From positions 805,501 through 869,500 of the forward strand of contig NC_015703.1 in the NCBI RefSeq assembly GCF_000218895.1: a stretch of DNA of 64,000 bases, given 5' to 3'. The stretch is from Runella slithyformis DSM 19594 (GTDB lineage: Bacteria > Bacteroidota > Bacteroidia > Cytophagales > Spirosomataceae). Both the position numbers and the translations under genes were made by a program. Numbering within the stretch: the stretch's first letter is position 1; every line of letters starts with the position of its first letter. The notes under the pieces are model-generated. The model had not been told where the DNA came from and made no database searches. It saw only the letters and a program-made list of their open reading frames with translations. Shown piece by piece: positions 31,012 through 40,231 of this stretch.

Positions 31012-33558
31012 TCAGTTGTTATCACCGCCTTCTTTCACGTCATCGTTTTTTACACCTTTGGCTTTCTTAGGAGCCACAAAAGTCATTTTTCCGATCTTAT
31101 AGCTAAACGTCACTTTGATGTTTTGGTTATAGATATTATTGACCATGGTTTGGTTCAACACGGGTGTCGAGGAGGTTGATTTCATTTTCATTCCGCCCAG
31201 GAAGTTGTCCGTTGCCAGGCCAATGCTCCCTTTTTTATTGTTGAGCTCCTTCTTAACCCCGAAAGAGTACATGTAAAAGCTACCCTGCACGCCTTGGAGT
31301 GTCACCTGATTTCCGCGCATTCCGCCGTGTAACTGCATGGCCCAACCTTTGTTAAGCGCCAAGCTCGACATAACACGTCCACCGATTACGATCCCTGAAT
31401 TGCTGGTATTAACAGATGTTCCATCCAAGCCCTGTACTTTTCCTTCGAGGTAATTGTAATACACATCTACGCCTCCGTTCAATGTCCATTTTGGCGTAAG
31501 ATACACGTTGGCAAATACGTTGGCTCCCACTACCTGCTGCTTACCGATGTTTTGGAACGTGGTAATAATGGCACCGGCCAAGGTATCGGAAGGAGCGCTC
31601 AAACGCATGATGCTGTTGTTGGTGGAGCGGCTGAAAACCGAGGCATTGAGGTACGTTTTCTTAATGCCGGTGCTCAGGCTCAACTCAAAGTTATTGGTCA
31701 TTTCAGGCTTCAAATTCGGATTTCCGATGTTGATATTGAACGGGTTGGCTGCATTGAAGTTGGGATTCAACTGTTGCAGGCCCGGACGTTGGATCCGACG
31801 GTTGTAGGCGGCTTTCAACGTCGTTCCCGCTTTGATGGTTTTGGATACGTTAACGCTCGGTACCAGTGTTCCATAACTTGGAATTGCGATTTTGCCGATT
31901 TGGTCTTTGGCCTCAATGGTAGTGTATTCGTACCGTGAACCTACCTTGAATGTGTATTTATTGGCCGTTGTATAAGTATAAGATAAGTATCCTGATACAA
32001 TGCTCTGGCTGTAATCCAGCAAACCTTCCGGGTTGCGGGCGTCACTTGCAAAAGCACCGGTAGGGCCGGCTACGAGGTAACTGAAATTACTGTTTACCTG
32101 ACGCATGATCGTTTTTGCCCCAAACTCAATCATTTGATTTTTCTTGATCGGCGTCTGATAATCGGTCTGAATCGTCGCTTCCTGATTAAGGTTGTCGTTC
32201 AGGTTTTTCTGGCGGCTCAACAGCGCGCTGCTTTCGTTGAGCAGATCGGCATTGAAGTTGTTGGTGAGGTTATTGCGGCTGTATTGCGTTGAGACAGACC
32301 ACTCTCTGCCCGGTACTTTAAAGGTACGGATATAATCGAGATTCATGTCTACGTTGTTAGACAGATCTTTGGTGGTCACATCGCGGTACGTGGTCGAAGA
32401 GAGCACGTTATTTCTAAATAAGTTGCTCGTCATATCCTGCGACCGAACCATATTACGGGTTCCGAAGCTTACGCCGGCGCTTAATGATTGTGTCTTACTT
32501 AATTCATAATCAAACCCAAGATTATAGCGTCCAAACAATCCGTTGTCGTATGCATCGGTCGCCTGTTTTGTCAACAGCGAAGCGCCGTTCTGAATCGTCG
32601 TTTGGTCTAAAGTAGTGGCCGCTTTGTTGTAGAATACTCGGCCGAAACCGCCAAGCGTAATCCCAAGTTTACCCTGGCGGTAGTTTCCGTTAAGGCTGAG
32701 GTTTGAGCCCCGCGCTCCCACTCCCGCATCGGCGTTGAGGGTAAGTCCCTGTAAGGTGGATTTTTTGGTAATGATATTGATGATACCCGCCGAGCCTTCC
32801 GCGTCGTATTTGGCCGAAGGGGAAGTAATTACTTCTACAGATTTGATCAGATCGGCCGGAATCATTTTCAAGGCATCGGCAATGCTGCTCGCTACGATGG
32901 TTGAGGGTTTGTTATTGATCAATACCCGAATGTTCTGACTGCCGCGCAGGGAGACGTTTCCGTCCAGATCGACCGACAGCATCGGTACTTTTTTGAGTAC
33001 GTCAGCGGCATCGCCGCCACGGGCCGTAAGGTCTTTGTCGGCATTGTACACCAATCGGTCCACTTTCTCTTCGATCAGGGATTTTTCACCCATAACAACC
33101 ACTTCGTCCAGCGTTTTGATATCCGGATTCATTTTGATAACGCCCAAATCAATTTCCTGGCCTTTGGCAATTTTTATATTATCAATCGTTTTATCTTTAA
33201 ACCCAATAAAGGAAATCATCAGTTTGTAGTCTCCAACGGCGATGCTCTTAAGCGTAAACTTTCCTTTGTCATCGGCCATACTACCGTCAACGGCCTTGCC
33301 GGTGGCTTTGCTGTAAAGAGCGATATTGGCAAATTCAACGGCTTGTGTGGCGGCTGAGTCAATGACAAAACCTGTTATTTTGGAATTGCCTTTGGGAGCG
33401 GTTCCTTCCAGGTTCAGGGTCGGCGACTGCATGTTGTTGGTATTTCTGCTGCGGCCGTTACCGTCGCCGCTTGGCATCCCGCCGGGACCGCCGGGAAATT
33501 GGGCGTGAGCCGCTGTTAAGCCCAACGCAAAAAGAACGGAAGTGATAAGTGTTTTCAT
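31012..33558 (-). CDS. TonB-dependent-receptor-like outer-membrane protein
   Basis: An 848-residue protein. A signal peptide ends near AHAQ20, then a Gly/Pro/Asn-rich segment (PGGPGGMPSGDGNG). A CarboxypepD_reg-like domain (about 58-140) contains GFVIDSAATQAVEFANIALY. A plug (about 160-265) contains VVVMGEKSLIEEKVDRLVYN and SVEVITSPSAKYDAEGSAGI. A C-terminal barrel of the OMP_b-brl_3 kind follows. It is divergent from a LytS/LytTR pair, a common arrangement in this phylum. No TonB box or SusD partner was identified, so whether it is an active transporter is unclear. The terminal 25 residues are Lys-rich rather than ending in Phe. Confidence 0.9.
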   Translation of the reverse strand: MKTLITSVLFALGLTAAHAQFPGGPGGMPSGDGNGRSRNTNNMQSPTLNLEGTAPKGNSKITGFVIDSAATQAVEFANIALYSKATGKAVDGSMADDKGKFTLKSIAVGDYKLMISFIGFKDKTIDNIKIAKGQEIDLGVIKMNPDIKTLDEVVVMGEKSLIEEKVDRLVYNADKDLTARGGDAADVLKKVPMLSVDLDGNVSLRGSQNIRVLINNKPSTIVASSIADALKMIPADLIKSVEVITSPSAKYDAEGSAGIINIITKKSTLQGLTLNADAGVGARGSNLSLNGNYRQGKLGITLGGFGRVFYNKAATTLDQTTIQNGASLLTKQATDAYDNGLFGRYNLGFDYELSKTQSLSAGVSFGTRNMVRSQDMTSNLFRNNVLSSTTYRDVTTKDLSNNVDMNLDYIRTFKVPGREWSVSTQYSRNNLTNNFNADLLNESSALLSRQKNLNDNLNQEATIQTDYQTPIKKNQMIEFGAKTIMRQVNSNFSYLVAGPTGAFASDARNPEGLLDYSQSIVSGYLSYTYTTANKYTFKVGSRYEYTTIEAKDQIGKIAIPSYGTLVPSVNVSKTIKAGTTLKAAYNRRIQRPGLQQLNPNFNAANPFNINIGNPNLKPEMTNNFELSLSTGIKKTYLNASVFSRSTNNSIMRLSAPSDTLAGAIITTFQNIGKQQVVGANVFANVYLTPKWTLNGGVDVYYNYLEGKVQGLDGTSVNTSNSGIVIGGRVMSSLALNKGWAMQLHGGMRGNQVTLQGVQGSFYMYSFGVKKELNNKKGSIGLATDNFLGGMKMKSTSSTPVLNQTMVNNIYNQNIKVTFSYKIGKMTFVAPKKAKGVKNDDVKEGGDNN

Positions 33559-33896
33559 TTGTTTTATTTATTAATCGTCACGTATTATTTTAATTAAAAT
33601 GACGAGCATGTGCGTTTTGATGCCTCAAAGGAACGGTGGCTTTCGTTCCCAAAAAAATACAATAGATAGAGGGCCCATCAAATACCGATAAGGGCCGATA
33701 TGTGACCGATGAGTTGCCTTTTAAAACCGCCGGGGGATACCACAGGTACGTTTAGAGATAAAAAATGTTCAATTATCGGTAAATAAGACCAAACCGACGA
33801 TTGGTAGAATAGGTATGAAATTGTTTTCATAGGATTGCTGTCATTTTGAAACGGTCACTTTATATTGCTTCCGGCCGACCTAAAAAAAATACAACT
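33559..33896. other. Divergent promoter region between the receptor and lytS-type genes
   Basis: This 338-base AT-rich region must drive both flanking genes. On the minus strand TTTG (33650-33653) and TTCCTTTG (33626-33633), 16 bases apart, are a weak match to the phylum's promoter. No LytTR-type paired direct repeat was found by eye. It holds no ORF. Confidence 0.35.
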
Positions 33897-35009
33897 ATGT
33901 TACTTCGCCCAAACAAGAAAAATATAACCTTAGTCATTCACCTGCTGGCCTGGGGATTACTGGCCGCCCTGGTGCTGATGCCTCCGTTTGGCGGGCGCTT
34001 CACCATGCCCGATGAATACTGGGCAAAGCAGTGGATCCTGTTAGGGCTGTTGGCGGCCACCTTTTATCTCAATGCCAAAGTACTCTTGCCCCGCTTATTA
34101 TTTAAAAATCATTCTCTTTGGTATGTGATCTCCATTACGGCATCCGTAGCCTTTATCTATTGGACGATTCAGGGAGTAGAATCATGGCTCAATCTACCCG
34201 AACTTTGGCACAAAGCAACCCGTCCGGACCGCCCTTTCAATCCAAATCGAGCCCATCGCTTTGATATGTTCACCTTTCTGTACTCATTGCTGTCCCTCGG
34301 CGTAAGTACCAGTTTAACGGTCGTTCAGAAATGGCAGAAAGACGCCCAGATCAGGGAGCAACTGGAGCGTGAAAAAGTAGTTTCGGAGCTGTCTTTTCTG
34401 AAAGCACAGATCAATCCCCACTTCTTTTTCAATACCTTGAACAACATTTATGCCCTTACAATGATGGATGTAGCATCGGCACAGGAAGCCCTGCATCGAC
34501 TGTCACGCATGATGCGCTACGTATTGTATGAAACCAAAGAAGGAACCGTACGGCTGAGTCAGGAAATTGCGTTTTTGGAAGATTATATTCAGTTGATGCA
34601 ACTTCGTTTGACCGATAAGGTCAAAGTAACTTTTGAGAAACCTGCCACTCATCAGGATGTGGCCATTGCGCCGATGTTACTTTTGCCCTTTCTGGAGAAT
34701 GCATTCAAACACGGTGTCAGCGCTACACGGTCCAGCGAAATTTTCATTGGCCTGACACAGTCCGATCAAACCCTACGGGTAGAAGTTAGAAATACCCTCT
34801 TTACAGAGAAAAGGGTTAACTTAGATGAAAGCAATGGAATAGGGTTGGTGAATACCCGTCGTCGTCTTGACCTTCTGTATCCCGGTCACTATTCCCTGAA
34901 CATTACAGAACATACCCCCAATGATGAGTATTTGGTGGAGCTTACCCTCCACACGGCTCCTCTCAAACCGCAAACTTCCACTTTAAGCCCGGCGCATTAT
35001 GACGCTTAA
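33897..35009 (+). CDS. LytS-type sensor histidine kinase (His_kinase family)
   Basis: A 370-residue membrane kinase with about four transmembrane segments in the first 145 residues (LVIHLLAWGLLAALVLMP; WILLGLLAATFYLNA). A linker helix follows, then the His_kinase block LKAQINPHFFFNTLNNIYAL containing the phosphorylated His. The ATP-binding part has APMLLLPFLENAFKHGV and SNGIGLVNTRRRLDLLYP. The ATG at 33897 is preferred to a TTG at 33846. Its end overlaps the response regulator gene by 11 bases, so the two are co-translated. The stimulus is unknown. Confidence 0.93.
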   Translation: MLLRPNKKNITLVIHLLAWGLLAALVLMPPFGGRFTMPDEYWAKQWILLGLLAATFYLNAKVLLPRLLFKNHSLWYVISITASVAFIYWTIQGVESWLNLPELWHKATRPDRPFNPNRAHRFDMFTFLYSLLSLGVSTSLTVVQKWQKDAQIREQLEREKVVSELSFLKAQINPHFFFNTLNNIYALTMMDVASAQEALHRLSRMMRYVLYETKEGTVRLSQEIAFLEDYIQLMQLRLTDKVKVTFEKPATHQDVAIAPMLLLPFLENAFKHGVSATRSSEIFIGLTQSDQTLRVEVRNTLFTEKRVNLDESNGIGLVNTRRRLDLLYPGHYSLNITEHTPNDEYLVELTLHTAPLKPQTSTLSPAHYDA

Positions 35010-35748
35010 CTGCATCGCTGTTGATGATGAACCGCTCGCCCTTGGCCTGGTGAGTGTATTTATTGAAAAGACCCCTTTTCTGCATTTAGTTGGAAAATAT
35101 TCCAGCGCCATCGAAGCCTTGCAGGCGTTGCACCATCAGCAGGTGGACATTATCTTTCTGGACATTCAAATGCCTGATCTGACGGGCATTGAACTGGCGC
35201 GGGTGTTGGGACAATCACAGCAGAACAGTACCGGTCCGCGCATTATTTTTACCACGGCCTTTAACAATTTTGCCATTGAGGGCTATAAAGTGGATGCGCT
35301 TGACTACCTGCTCAAACCCTTCAATTACGAAGAATTTTTGCGGGCAGCCTCCAAAGCAAAATCCTATTTCGAATTGCTCCATCGCTCTGCGCCGGCTGCC
35401 CCGGCCGTTGTGTCGGCAGAGCCGGAAGAAGATTCACTGTTCCTGAAGGTTGAATACCAATTGGTCCGGGTATCGTATAATGATATCCTGTACATTGAAG
35501 GTCTTAAAGATTACGTAAAGGTTCATTTGCAAAGCACCAATAAACCCATTTTATCACTGACCAGCCTCAAAGCATTGGAAGACCGGCTGCCGGCCCGGAA
35601 GTTCATGCGGGTCCACCGCTCATTTATCGTGTCATTGGATAAGATCAGTACACTGACCCGTAACAGTATTCAAATCGGTACTGTTACAATTCCCGTCAGC
35701 GATCAATACAAAGATGCTTTCACTCAATTCTTAAATAAATGGACGTAA
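34999..35748 (+). CDS. LytTR-family response regulator
   Basis: A 249-residue regulator. The receiver domain (1-125) has acidic residues DDE at 9-11, phosphorylated Asp55 in LDIQMPD and a Lys in LLKPFNYEEF. A short Ala/Pro linker follows. The C-terminal LytTR DNA-binding domain includes ILYIEGLKDYVKVHL and FMRVHRSFIVSLDKI. It overlaps the kinase gene and pairs with it. Likely targets include the divergent outer-membrane receptor gene. The terminator's left arm lies in its last codons. Confidence 0.95.
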   Translation: MTLNCIAVDDEPLALGLVSVFIEKTPFLHLVGKYSSAIEALQALHHQQVDIIFLDIQMPDLTGIELARVLGQSQQNSTGPRIIFTTAFNNFAIEGYKVDALDYLLKPFNYEEFLRAASKAKSYFELLHRSAPAAPAVVSAEPEEDSLFLKVEYQLVRVSYNDILYIEGLKDYVKVHLQSTNKPILSLTSLKALEDRLPARKFMRVHRSFIVSLDKISTLTRNSIQIGTVTIPVSDQYKDAFTQFLNKWT

Positions 35749-35783
35749 ACGAAGAGTGAAATCTTACGTTTACGTCCATTTGT
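35737..35783 (+). terminator. Bidirectional terminator overlapping the LytTR gene end
   Basis: AAATGGACGTAAACG at 35737-35751 is perfectly complementary to 35767-35781 around a 15-base loop, and Ts follow. The left arm includes the last codons and stop of the response regulator. It also faces the minus-strand gene that ends at 35833. Confidence 0.85.
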
Positions 35784-35832
35784 ATTCTTCCGTTATTCCT
35801 TACTTCGTGTTTCCGTCATTAACGCTTACCCA

Positions 35833-37044
35833 TCAATTTCTCCGTCTTCCACTGCCTTCGCCTGAACGCTCAGGGGTATTGTGTTGGCCCTCTTCCTGTA
35901 CTCTCGGTTGAGCCGACTCACGGCCTCCGCGTGACTGCGACGGCTGTTCGTACGACCGCTCCGAAGAACGGGGTTGTGGCGGCGCGTCATTGTTTCGGCG
36001 TTGTGGCAGATTTTCCCGGCTTTCGTACGAGCGTTGAGGCACCTGTTCCCGATTGGCCCGCGGCTGTTGATTCTGATTTGATCCATCGGACCACGTCCGT
36101 TGCGCATTTCCGCGTTCGGGGGCAATATACGGTCTGTCGTCTTGACGTGGCTGCTGACGATTGTCCGGACGATCGTACTGATTACGGCCTTGGTTAGAGT
36201 TGTCATACCGATCGCGCTCACTGCGCGATACCCGATTGTCGTTATCATAACGCGGAGATTGGTTTTGCCGGCCGTTATGCTCCCAATTGCGTCCGTTATA
36301 GTTAGGGCGTGAATCATACGGGCGGTTATCCCAATTCCCATTTCCACGGGCATAACTTCTTCCCCTTCCCTGACGGTACAGGTCGTCGGCCCGGTAAACG
36401 TTGATACGATTGCGCGTGATGCGCTCAATTTCATACCGCTGCGGACCGTACACATAGGCTCGGTTGTTGTACCGATAATAGTTATTAAGGTACGAGGTTC
36501 CGCCATAAATCCCGTAAATCCGGCTGCGCGGCACACAGTAGCTGTACACACGCGGGCTTCGGATGTAGATATCAGGCACAAAAACCCAGTAGTTATACGG
36601 AATATTGATGTTAAGGTCGATTCCCATGCCCGGCCCCAAAGGTGCCCAGCCATAATACCCGCCTCCTGAGCGCCACGAAACCCACGCGGGGCCCCACTCA
36701 TAATCGGGAATCCAGATCCAACCGTAATAATCATCCAACAGCCAGCGACCGTAATGGAAAGGCGCCCAGCCCCATTCATAGTCAGACACCCAAGTGTTGC
36801 CGTATTCGGTCATTTCCCAGTGCCCGTCAGTGGCATAGGGCTGAAAATCCCGCGATACGCGCGGCCGCCATACCTGTCCGTAGGCAGGGTTATCCATCCA
36901 ATCACCGTAGGGCGACAGCTCATCGTAGAAATCCTGACGTGAAATTCCTACCCCGGGTTGGGCGAGCACATTGCTCGGAACGGTCAACCCGAGGGCCAGC
37001 ACAAAGAGCAGGCAGACTGCGGGTATTTTATGGGTTGTTTTCAT
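35833..37044 (-). CDS. Secreted WxP-motif protein with Arg/Asn/Gln-rich tail (DUF6600-like)
   Basis: A 403-residue protein with a signal peptide ending near LAQ29. The N-terminal domain (about 35-170) repeats aromatic motifs: LSPYGDWMDNPAYGQVWRP, WEMTEYGNTWVSDYEWGWAP, and WIPDYEWGPAWVSWR. This is the pattern of DUF6600/YXWXP proteins found in envelope-associated loci. Residues about 215-403 are low complexity, dominated by Arg, Asn, Gln, Ser, Pro and Asp, probably disordered and cationic. It is likely periplasmic or surface-exposed; no enzyme motif is seen. An overlapping antisense-like frame on the same strand (35826-36779) is an artefact of the biased composition. Confidence 0.82.
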   Translation of the reverse strand: MKTTHKIPAVCLLFVLALGLTVPSNVLAQPGVGISRQDFYDELSPYGDWMDNPAYGQVWRPRVSRDFQPYATDGHWEMTEYGNTWVSDYEWGWAPFHYGRWLLDDYYGWIWIPDYEWGPAWVSWRSGGGYYGWAPLGPGMGIDLNINIPYNYWVFVPDIYIRSPRVYSYCVPRSRIYGIYGGTSYLNNYYRYNNRAYVYGPQRYEIERITRNRINVYRADDLYRQGRGRSYARGNGNWDNRPYDSRPNYNGRNWEHNGRQNQSPRYDNDNRVSRSERDRYDNSNQGRNQYDRPDNRQQPRQDDRPYIAPERGNAQRTWSDGSNQNQQPRANREQVPQRSYESRENLPQRRNNDAPPQPRSSERSYEQPSQSRGGRESAQPRVQEEGQHNTPERSGEGSGRRRN

Positions 37045-37321
37045 GACATTTCCTAAGAGTTAAGTGGAACTTTGGCCGATAAACAACGTAGATTTCAGGC
37101 ACAAAGCTTAGTTACAGATAAAACGAAAATTTTATCCTTTCCGGTTCACCGGGGCAGGTATAAAAGACCGGATTAACAATCGTTAACCAAACAGTTTTTG
37201 AGTTCAAAAAAATTACCCGGCACCTCACCGTCCACTTCACAGAAATTTTAGTAATATCACCCTGAAAATTAACCTTTTAAAACTAAATGATATTTTAACC
37301 CCTTTTCTTATTCATTTACCT

Positions 37322-39238
37322 ATGAAATACCCTTTAATTCTGCTGTTCAGTGTGCTTGTGCTGACGGAAGCTGCCGCTCAGAAACCTTATTACGGCGAGC
37401 AGAAATGGCCCGAACAGGACACCGCCAATAAATTTTATACCGTCAAAGGCGAACGGCACGGCGTCAGTTTTTTTAAGAAACATTATTTTAAAGAGGTACA
37501 ATACCAACCCGGCCCGAAACTGGCGTTTGACGTGTACCACTCCCCTGATGTAATGTACCACTGGTACCGCAAATGGGCCGAGCAATACCCCGACATCGTA
37601 GACCTGTACGAAGTGGCAAAAAGTTATGAAGGGCGCCCCATTCTGCAAATGACCGTTACCAACAAAAAAACCGGAAAGCATACCGATAAACCCGCCGCCT
37701 ATTTTGAAGCCGGTCGGCACAGCGGCGAGGTAACGAGCAGCGAGGCGGTTTTGTGGCTTACGCAGCATTTGCTCGAAAACTACGGCAAAGATCCGTCCAT
37801 TACTCAATTGATTGATACCAAATCCATTTACCTGCGACCCCAAAATAACCCCGACGGCTCCACCATGTATCTGTTTACGGCGCAGCGCAACCGCAGTACC
37901 GTACACCCCAAAGACGATGACCGTGACGGATTGCTGGATGAAGATCCCGAGGAAGACCTTGACGGCGATGGCGTCATTTATCAGATTCGCAAAAAAGCCG
38001 TGACCAAAGCCGAAAAAGAAAAAGCGGATTTTGTCATCGATCCCAAAGACCCTTCAGGACGTTTGATGAAACGCGTGTTGGAAGGCAAAGGTGAGTGGCT
38101 GATCTATACCGAAGGGATTGACAACGACGGCGACGGCAAATACAACGAAGACGGCATCGGAGGCCTGGACAATCACCGCAACTACCCCGAAAACTGGCGT
38201 CCGGACCAAGGAGGAGATTTGACAGGACGCGGCTACACGCAGGGCGGAGCCGGCGACTACCCGTTGAGTGAGATCGAAACCCGCTCCACGGTACTGTGGC
38301 TGTTGGGGCACCCCAATATTTCGGTGGTCAATTCCATGGATACGCGTGTACCCATGCACCTGCGCCCGCCGTCGACCTCCAAAAGTGCCGAAAGTATGTT
38401 TCCGGCCGATTTGGCCATTTATAAGCATATGGACAGTCTGGGGCTTTCCTTTACGGGTTATCCTTGGGCAGGCGATGTGTATGAAACCTACGCTACGCGC
38501 AGCAAAAATGACCGCACCACCGGCGACCCTACTAAGCCTCAGCCGCTGTTTGGCCACGGTCCCGACTTCGGTTATTTTTATTACGGCTCAGTATGGTACG
38601 GAGACGAACTTTGGAACGGCGGCGCCATGAAAGATTACGACAAAGACGGCGCCTACGACGAATACGACGGCCTGATGTGGGATGACGAAGCCAACAAAAA
38701 GAACGGCTTCAAACCCTGGACCAAGTTTACGCATCCGGTACTGGGAGAAGTCGAAATCGGCGGTTTTCATCCCAAATTCTTTGCCCAAAACGGTCCGGCG
38801 TGGCAATTGGAGAATTGGATTTCCAAACAGTCAAAATTCAATCTGGCCATGGCGAAAGAATTGCCGCAGATCGACCTGAAGAACGTAAACGTAAAAGCCC
38901 TGACCAACAACGAATACGAGATCAAGGTCACCTGGAGCAATTCAGGCAAACTGCCCGTAGCGCTGGAGCAGGCCAAATTGGTTAAAATAGTGCAGGAAGA
39001 CCGCGTCACGCTGGACGTTGACAAAGCCTTGCTCAAAGGCTACGAAGAAGCCAAAGTGACCATTACGCAGCCTGCGCTGTTTGATAAAACAATCTATACG
39101 GGTTATACCAAACCGGGAGAACAAAAAGAAGCGGTCTTTAAAGTAAAACTCAACCAAAAAGGCAGCGTCAAAGCCAAAGTGAAGCTATCTTCCACGCGAG
39201 GCGGATATAAGGAGAAAGAAATAACGATTGGAAACTAA
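37322..39238 (+). CDS. Secreted M14-family zinc carboxypeptidase with calcium-type loops
   Basis: A 638-residue exopeptidase with a signal peptide (ending AAAQ20). The catalytic zinc ligands HxxE are His133 and Glu136 in GRHSGEV, and RPQNNPDGS (172-180) is the M14 substrate-binding region. Inserted in the catalytic domain are Asp-rich loops: DDDRDGLLDED (198-208), DLDGDG (212-217), DNDGDGKYNED (267-277) and DYDKDGAYDEYDG (438-450), similar to EF-hand/thrombospondin-type calcium loops. A beta-sandwich C-terminal region (about 530-638) follows. It acts outside the cytoplasm on C-terminal residues of peptides. It is preceded by an AT-rich leader and has no operon partner. Confidence 0.92.
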   Translation: MKYPLILLFSVLVLTEAAAQKPYYGEQKWPEQDTANKFYTVKGERHGVSFFKKHYFKEVQYQPGPKLAFDVYHSPDVMYHWYRKWAEQYPDIVDLYEVAKSYEGRPILQMTVTNKKTGKHTDKPAAYFEAGRHSGEVTSSEAVLWLTQHLLENYGKDPSITQLIDTKSIYLRPQNNPDGSTMYLFTAQRNRSTVHPKDDDRDGLLDEDPEEDLDGDGVIYQIRKKAVTKAEKEKADFVIDPKDPSGRLMKRVLEGKGEWLIYTEGIDNDGDGKYNEDGIGGLDNHRNYPENWRPDQGGDLTGRGYTQGGAGDYPLSEIETRSTVLWLLGHPNISVVNSMDTRVPMHLRPPSTSKSAESMFPADLAIYKHMDSLGLSFTGYPWAGDVYETYATRSKNDRTTGDPTKPQPLFGHGPDFGYFYYGSVWYGDELWNGGAMKDYDKDGAYDEYDGLMWDDEANKKNGFKPWTKFTHPVLGEVEIGGFHPKFFAQNGPAWQLENWISKQSKFNLAMAKELPQIDLKNVNVKALTNNEYEIKVTWSNSGKLPVALEQAKLVKIVQEDRVTLDVDKALLKGYEEAKVTITQPALFDKTIYTGYTKPGEQKEAVFKVKLNQKGSVKAKVKLSSTRGGYKEKEITIGN

Positions 39239-39253
39239 GGGTATTTTTATTTT

Positions 39254-39359
39254 CCCCGCAGATAGGCGCTGATTTAAAACCGCAGCCGCGGACGGTCGCT
39301 GATTTACGCTGATTCTGCGTAAATCAGCGCTGTATTCTGATCTGCGCTTATCTGCGGGG
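39254..39359 (+). repeat. Nested palindromic repeat element
   Basis: The outer arms CCCCGCAGATA (39254-39264) and TATCTGCGGGG (39349-39359) pair perfectly. An inner hairpin CGCTGATTTACGC (39297-39309) / GCGTAAATCAGCG (39317-39329) is also perfect, with a 7-base loop. It fills the space between the convergent carboxypeptidase and MBL genes and looks like a mobile palindromic (REP/MITE-like) element. Confidence 0.85.
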
Positions 39360-39365
39360 AATATT

Positions 39366-40082
39366 TTATTTCCGTGAGTGTACCAACGCACTCGCAAAAG
39401 CTTCTTCCACTTTTTGACGCGGTTTATGAAAATACGGCATGCCATGACCCGGCAGCAAAATATCAAAATTAAGCTTTGCAAACCGCCGCAGGGAGTTTAT
39501 ATACATTTTTTGATCAAAATCAATGGCGCTGTTCCAACCGAAGTCACCGCCCGGCTGGGTGCTGATGACATCGCCGCTGATGACGATCTTCTTTTGTTCC
39601 CACATAAAAACATAGGCCGTACAGCCCGGACTGTGGCCCGGCAAGTGCATCACCTCGATTTCGACACCAAACAGATTCCGTTTCTGTTTGTCGGCAAGCA
39701 CTTGATCAACAATGACGGGATGAAAGGTCTTGTGATACAGAAAACCGCAGCAGCGCTCATCACCCGACGCAATGGCCTCCGCTGTTTCGGAAACGGCCAT
39801 GATCTTCACCCCTCTTTTTTTAAGGAGATGCGCGCCGCCGGCGTGTTCGAGGTGCGGATGGGTCAACAGGCAATACTGGATCTCTTCGGGCGCGAGGTTC
39901 CAATAGCGCATATTGTCGAAGACTTGTTCCAACGTATCACCGCAGCCGGTGTCAAAGAGGATCAACCCCTGAAGCGTTTTCAGTACATACGCATTTCCAT
40001 CATTCCATAGTGCCCCGGGCCGGTCAAACGTTATTCCATTGAAATCACCGCTTACCTGAAAAAGATTTTTTAAAAGTTGCAT
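39366..40082 (-). CDS. Metallo-beta-lactamase-fold hydrolase
   Basis: A 238-residue enzyme with the MBL metal motif HPHLEH (a variant of HxHxDH with Glu), GCGDTLEQVF upstream, the later ligands LPGHSPGC and SGDVIST, and PGHGMP near the end. It has no signal peptide, so it is cytosolic. It probably binds two metal ions and hydrolyses a thioester, lactone or phosphodiester; the substrate is unknown. The ATG at 40082 is chosen because the longer frame starts with TTG and lacks any similarity. The Glu-for-Asp change in the HxHxDH motif is a real departure and may shift metal preference. Confidence 0.88.
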   Translation of the reverse strand: MQLLKNLFQVSGDFNGITFDRPGALWNDGNAYVLKTLQGLILFDTGCGDTLEQVFDNMRYWNLAPEEIQYCLLTHPHLEHAGGAHLLKKRGVKIMAVSETAEAIASGDERCCGFLYHKTFHPVIVDQVLADKQKRNLFGVEIEVMHLPGHSPGCTAYVFMWEQKKIVISGDVISTQPGGDFGWNSAIDFDQKMYINSLRRFAKLNFDILLPGHGMPYFHKPRQKVEEAFASALVHSRK

Positions 40083-40231
40083 ATACTGCTGTTTTATCAA
40101 CAAAAGACGAAATAGGTTACGTTTTACCGCTTTACCCTTACGAGTGTACGCGTTTTCCGCTCACCCTTTCTTCTGTTTTCCGTACGTTTTCTAACCCTCA
40201 TTCTGGACTATCTTCAAAGTTCCCGGAAGTT

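Noticed and set aside
35826-36779. A 317-residue open frame overlapping the WxP protein in another frame.
   Set aside because: It lies wholly inside a gene with a signal peptide and known domain pattern, and its composition mirrors the biased codons of that gene.
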